Below are positions 62,271-64,000 of a stretch of 64,000 nt of DNA, in pieces. The notes beneath the pieces are model-generated. The model was not told the DNA's origin and made no database searches. It saw nothing but the letters and a program-made list of their open reading frames with translations. The position numbers and the translations under genes were made by a program. Location of the stretch: positions 15,524,367-15,588,366 of the forward strand of contig CM040446.1 in NCBI GenBank assembly GCA_022749755.1, read 5' to 3'. This DNA comes from Azadirachta indica. Its lineage: Eukaryota > Streptophyta > Magnoliopsida > Sapindales > Meliaceae. Numbering within the stretch: position 1 is the stretch's first letter; each line of letters starts with the position of its first letter.

Positions 62271-64000
62271 ATGAATCATATCGCCGTGAATGCAAAATCC
62301 AGGCTGCACTGTACAATCGTTTTTAACAAAAGGGCTGCAGAACAGAGCTGCCTAGCTCTGCTTCAATCCTGCGACAGCCTCCCAAAACTCACCCAAGTAC
62401 ACAGCCACATTCTCAAATTGGGTCTCCATAACAACCCATTAGTTCTTACCAAGTTTACTTCGACATCCTCCGATCTTAACGCTATAGATTACGCTTCCTC
62501 CTTTATGTTTTCACCAGAATGTGATATCCGTCTCTATGATACATTTCTTTTTAACACTGTAATAAGAGCTTATGCTCAGGCTAACCATTTGAATACTAAA
62601 GCTATTGAATTTTATAATCTTATGCTTGAATATGGAGTTTTGCCTAATAAATTCACGTACCCGTTTGTTCTTAAGGCCTGTGCTGGCATTGGAGTCTTGA
62701 ATTTGGGCAAGTCTGTACATGCGTCTGTATTAAAAATTCAATTTGATAACGATATTCATGTACAGAACACTTTGGTTCACATGTATGGTAGTGCTAAAGG
62801 AGGGATCGAGTGTGCTCGTAAGGTGTTCGATGAAATGTCTGAACGCGACTCTGTTTCTTGGAGCGCAATGATCGGTGGGTATGCGCGTTTCGGATTGTCT
62901 ACGGATGCTATAGATTTGTTTAGGAAGATGCAAATGTCTGGCGTTTGTCCAGATGAGATCACTATGGTTTCAGTTTTGTCTGCGTGTACTGACTTAGGAG
63001 CACTGGAGGTTGGCAAGTGGATTGAGTCTTTTATTGAAAAACAGAGGGTTAATAAAAGTGTGGAGCTTCGTAATGCACTAATTGACATGTTTGCAAAGTG
63101 TGGAGATGTTGATAAAGCTTTGAAGTTGTTCAGAAATATGAGTGGGAGAAGTATTGTTTCATGGACGTCTGTGATTGTTGGCTTGGCAATGCATGGTCGT
63201 GGTTTGGAGGCCGTGGCATTGTTTGAGGAAATGATAGGAGCAGGGGTGGCTCCTGATGATATTGTCTTTATAGGTTTGCTCTCTGCTTGTAGCCATTCTG
63301 GTTTAGTTGACAAAGGCAAGGAATATTTTGATTTAATGAAAAGAGATTTTGGCGTTGTACCTAAAATAGAACATTATGGATGCATGGTAGATATGTTATG
63401 CAGGGCTGGACTAGTTAAAGAGGCATTCAAGTTTGTTCAAAAGATGCCCATCCAGGCAAACCCAATTATTTGGCGAACTGTGATTAGTGCTTGTTGTGCC
63501 CGTGGTGAACTCAAGCTTGGAGAGAGCATCACCAAATGGCTAATTGGAAATGATCCCTTGCATCAGTCCAACTATGTACTACTTTCCAACATATATGCAA
63601 AAATGTTTCACTGGGAGAAAAAAACCAAAATCAGAGAGGTGATGGACAAAAGGGGGATGAAGAAGATACCTGGGAGCACTATGATTGAGTTGGATAATAA
63701 AATTTATGAATTTGTGGCCGGAGATAAGTCACATAATCAGTACCAAGAGGTATCTGAGATGCTGGATGAAATGGGAAGGAAGATGAAGAAGGCTGGATAT
63801 GTTCCCACCACATCAGAGGTGTTGCTGGATATTGATGAAGAAGATAAGGAAGACGCTTTGAATAGGCATAGTGAAAAGCTGGCAATTGCTTTTGCACTTC
63901 TGAAAACACCCCCTGGAACTCCTATTAGGATTGTGAAGAATTTGCGAGTTTGTAGTGATTGTCACTCTGCTACTAAGTTCATCTCTAAGGTCTATAATCG
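62271..64000 (+). CDS. PLS-class pentatricopeptide repeat protein with E/DYW C-terminus, 3' truncated by window
   Basis: The frame opens at ATG 62271 and runs 576 codons to the window edge without a stop. After a short presequence-like start (MNHIAVNAKSRLHCTIV), PPR motifs follow in P-L-S order: typical strings are 'HSHILKLGL', 'FLFNTVIRAYAQ', 'PNKFTYPFVLKACAG', 'VSWSAMIGGYARFG', 'LIDMFAKCGDVDKA', 'SWTSVIVGLAMHG' and 'LLSACSHSGLVDKGKEYF'. The E and E+ region follows (MPIQANPIIWRTVISACC ... GSTMIEL), then the DYW domain with deaminase-like zinc residues HSE (63867-63875) and CSDCH (63951-63965). Only the last part of DYW is missing. Such proteins edit C to U at specific plastid or mitochondrial sites; the target cannot be read here. 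Intronless, as is usual. Confidence 0.95.
   Translation, partial: MNHIAVNAKSRLHCTIVFNKRAAEQSCLALLQSCDSLPKLTQVHSHILKLGLHNNPLVLTKFTSTSSDLNAIDYASSFMFSPECDIRLYDTFLFNTVIRAYAQANHLNTKAIEFYNLMLEYGVLPNKFTYPFVLKACAGIGVLNLGKSVHASVLKIQFDNDIHVQNTLVHMYGSAKGGIECARKVFDEMSERDSVSWSAMIGGYARFGLSTDAIDLFRKMQMSGVCPDEITMVSVLSACTDLGALEVGKWIESFIEKQRVNKSVELRNALIDMFAKCGDVDKALKLFRNMSGRSIVSWTSVIVGLAMHGRGLEAVALFEEMIGAGVAPDDIVFIGLLSACSHSGLVDKGKEYFDLMKRDFGVVPKIEHYGCMVDMLCRAGLVKEAFKFVQKMPIQANPIIWRTVISACCARGELKLGESITKWLIGNDPLHQSNYVLLSNIYAKMFHWEKKTKIREVMDKRGMKKIPGSTMIELDNKIYEFVAGDKSHNQYQEVSEMLDEMGRKMKKAGYVPTTSEVLLDIDEEDKEDALNRHSEKLAIAFALLKTPPGTPIRIVKNLRVCSDCHSATKFISKVYN

Noticed and set aside
62777..63319. 180-residue open frame on the minus strand
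   Set aside because: It is antisense to the PPR gene, whose plus-strand frame carries clear PPR motifs; the minus frame has no domain.

Overview
The window is plant nuclear DNA, most likely from a woody eudicot (rosid-like); I cannot name the species. This rests on AT-rich intergenic DNA full of microsatellites, genes with many short GT-AG introns, and plant-only families (CESA, HY5, OCP3, DUF247, DYW-type PPR, EG45-like). Gene models were built by hand: each join keeps frame and uses GT/AG borders, and several proteins match the length and motifs I recall for the family. There is no sign of bacterial DNA, CRISPR or an integrated virus.

Layout, left to right. 1-670: first exon of a minus-strand gene that leaves the window, possibly a TSO1-like CXC protein. 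4551-5171 (+): small RNA-binding-type protein with three RanBP2 zinc fingers. 8768-10048 (+): single-exon conserved-looking protein of unknown function. 10282-11533 (-): DUF247 pseudogene with one frameshift and one in-frame stop. 12716-15102 (-): three-exon membrane protein of unknown function. 15.6-16.5 kb: decayed tandem-repeat field. 17076-20397 (+): OCP3 homeodomain regulator. 21207-21542 and 23240-23569 (+): tandem pair of small MAPK-substrate-like proteins. 25266-26911 (+): HY5, the light-signalling bZIP. 29709-37061 (+): CESA1-type cellulose synthase, 14 exons. About 37.6-37.9 kb: fold-back element. 39006-40969 (+): Alba-domain protein. 41843-45179 (-): Brittle-1 type adenine nucleotide carrier. 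48521-49291 (+): secreted EG45-like/plant natriuretic peptide-like protein. 52044-59211 (-): AFG1-like mitochondrial ATPase, 14 exons. 60.03-61.82 kb: a 1.8-kb element with very long inverted ends built from repeats, followed by an organelle-type tRNA-Gln relic. 62271-64000 (+): DYW-class PPR protein cut by the window edge.

The genes do not form an operon-like unit or an obvious shared pathway. HY5 (light), OCP3 (defence and drought), CESA1 (primary wall), BT1 (adenylate export), AFG1-like ATPase (mitochondrial quality control) and the PPR protein (organelle RNA editing) are ordinary neighbours on a plant chromosome. I found no convincing undescribed system. The most useful leads are the two unknown genes, the repeat-built inverted-end element, the organelle tRNA relic beside it, the broken DUF247 gene, and a 30-bp minisatellite in a BT1 intron that is open in coding frame.
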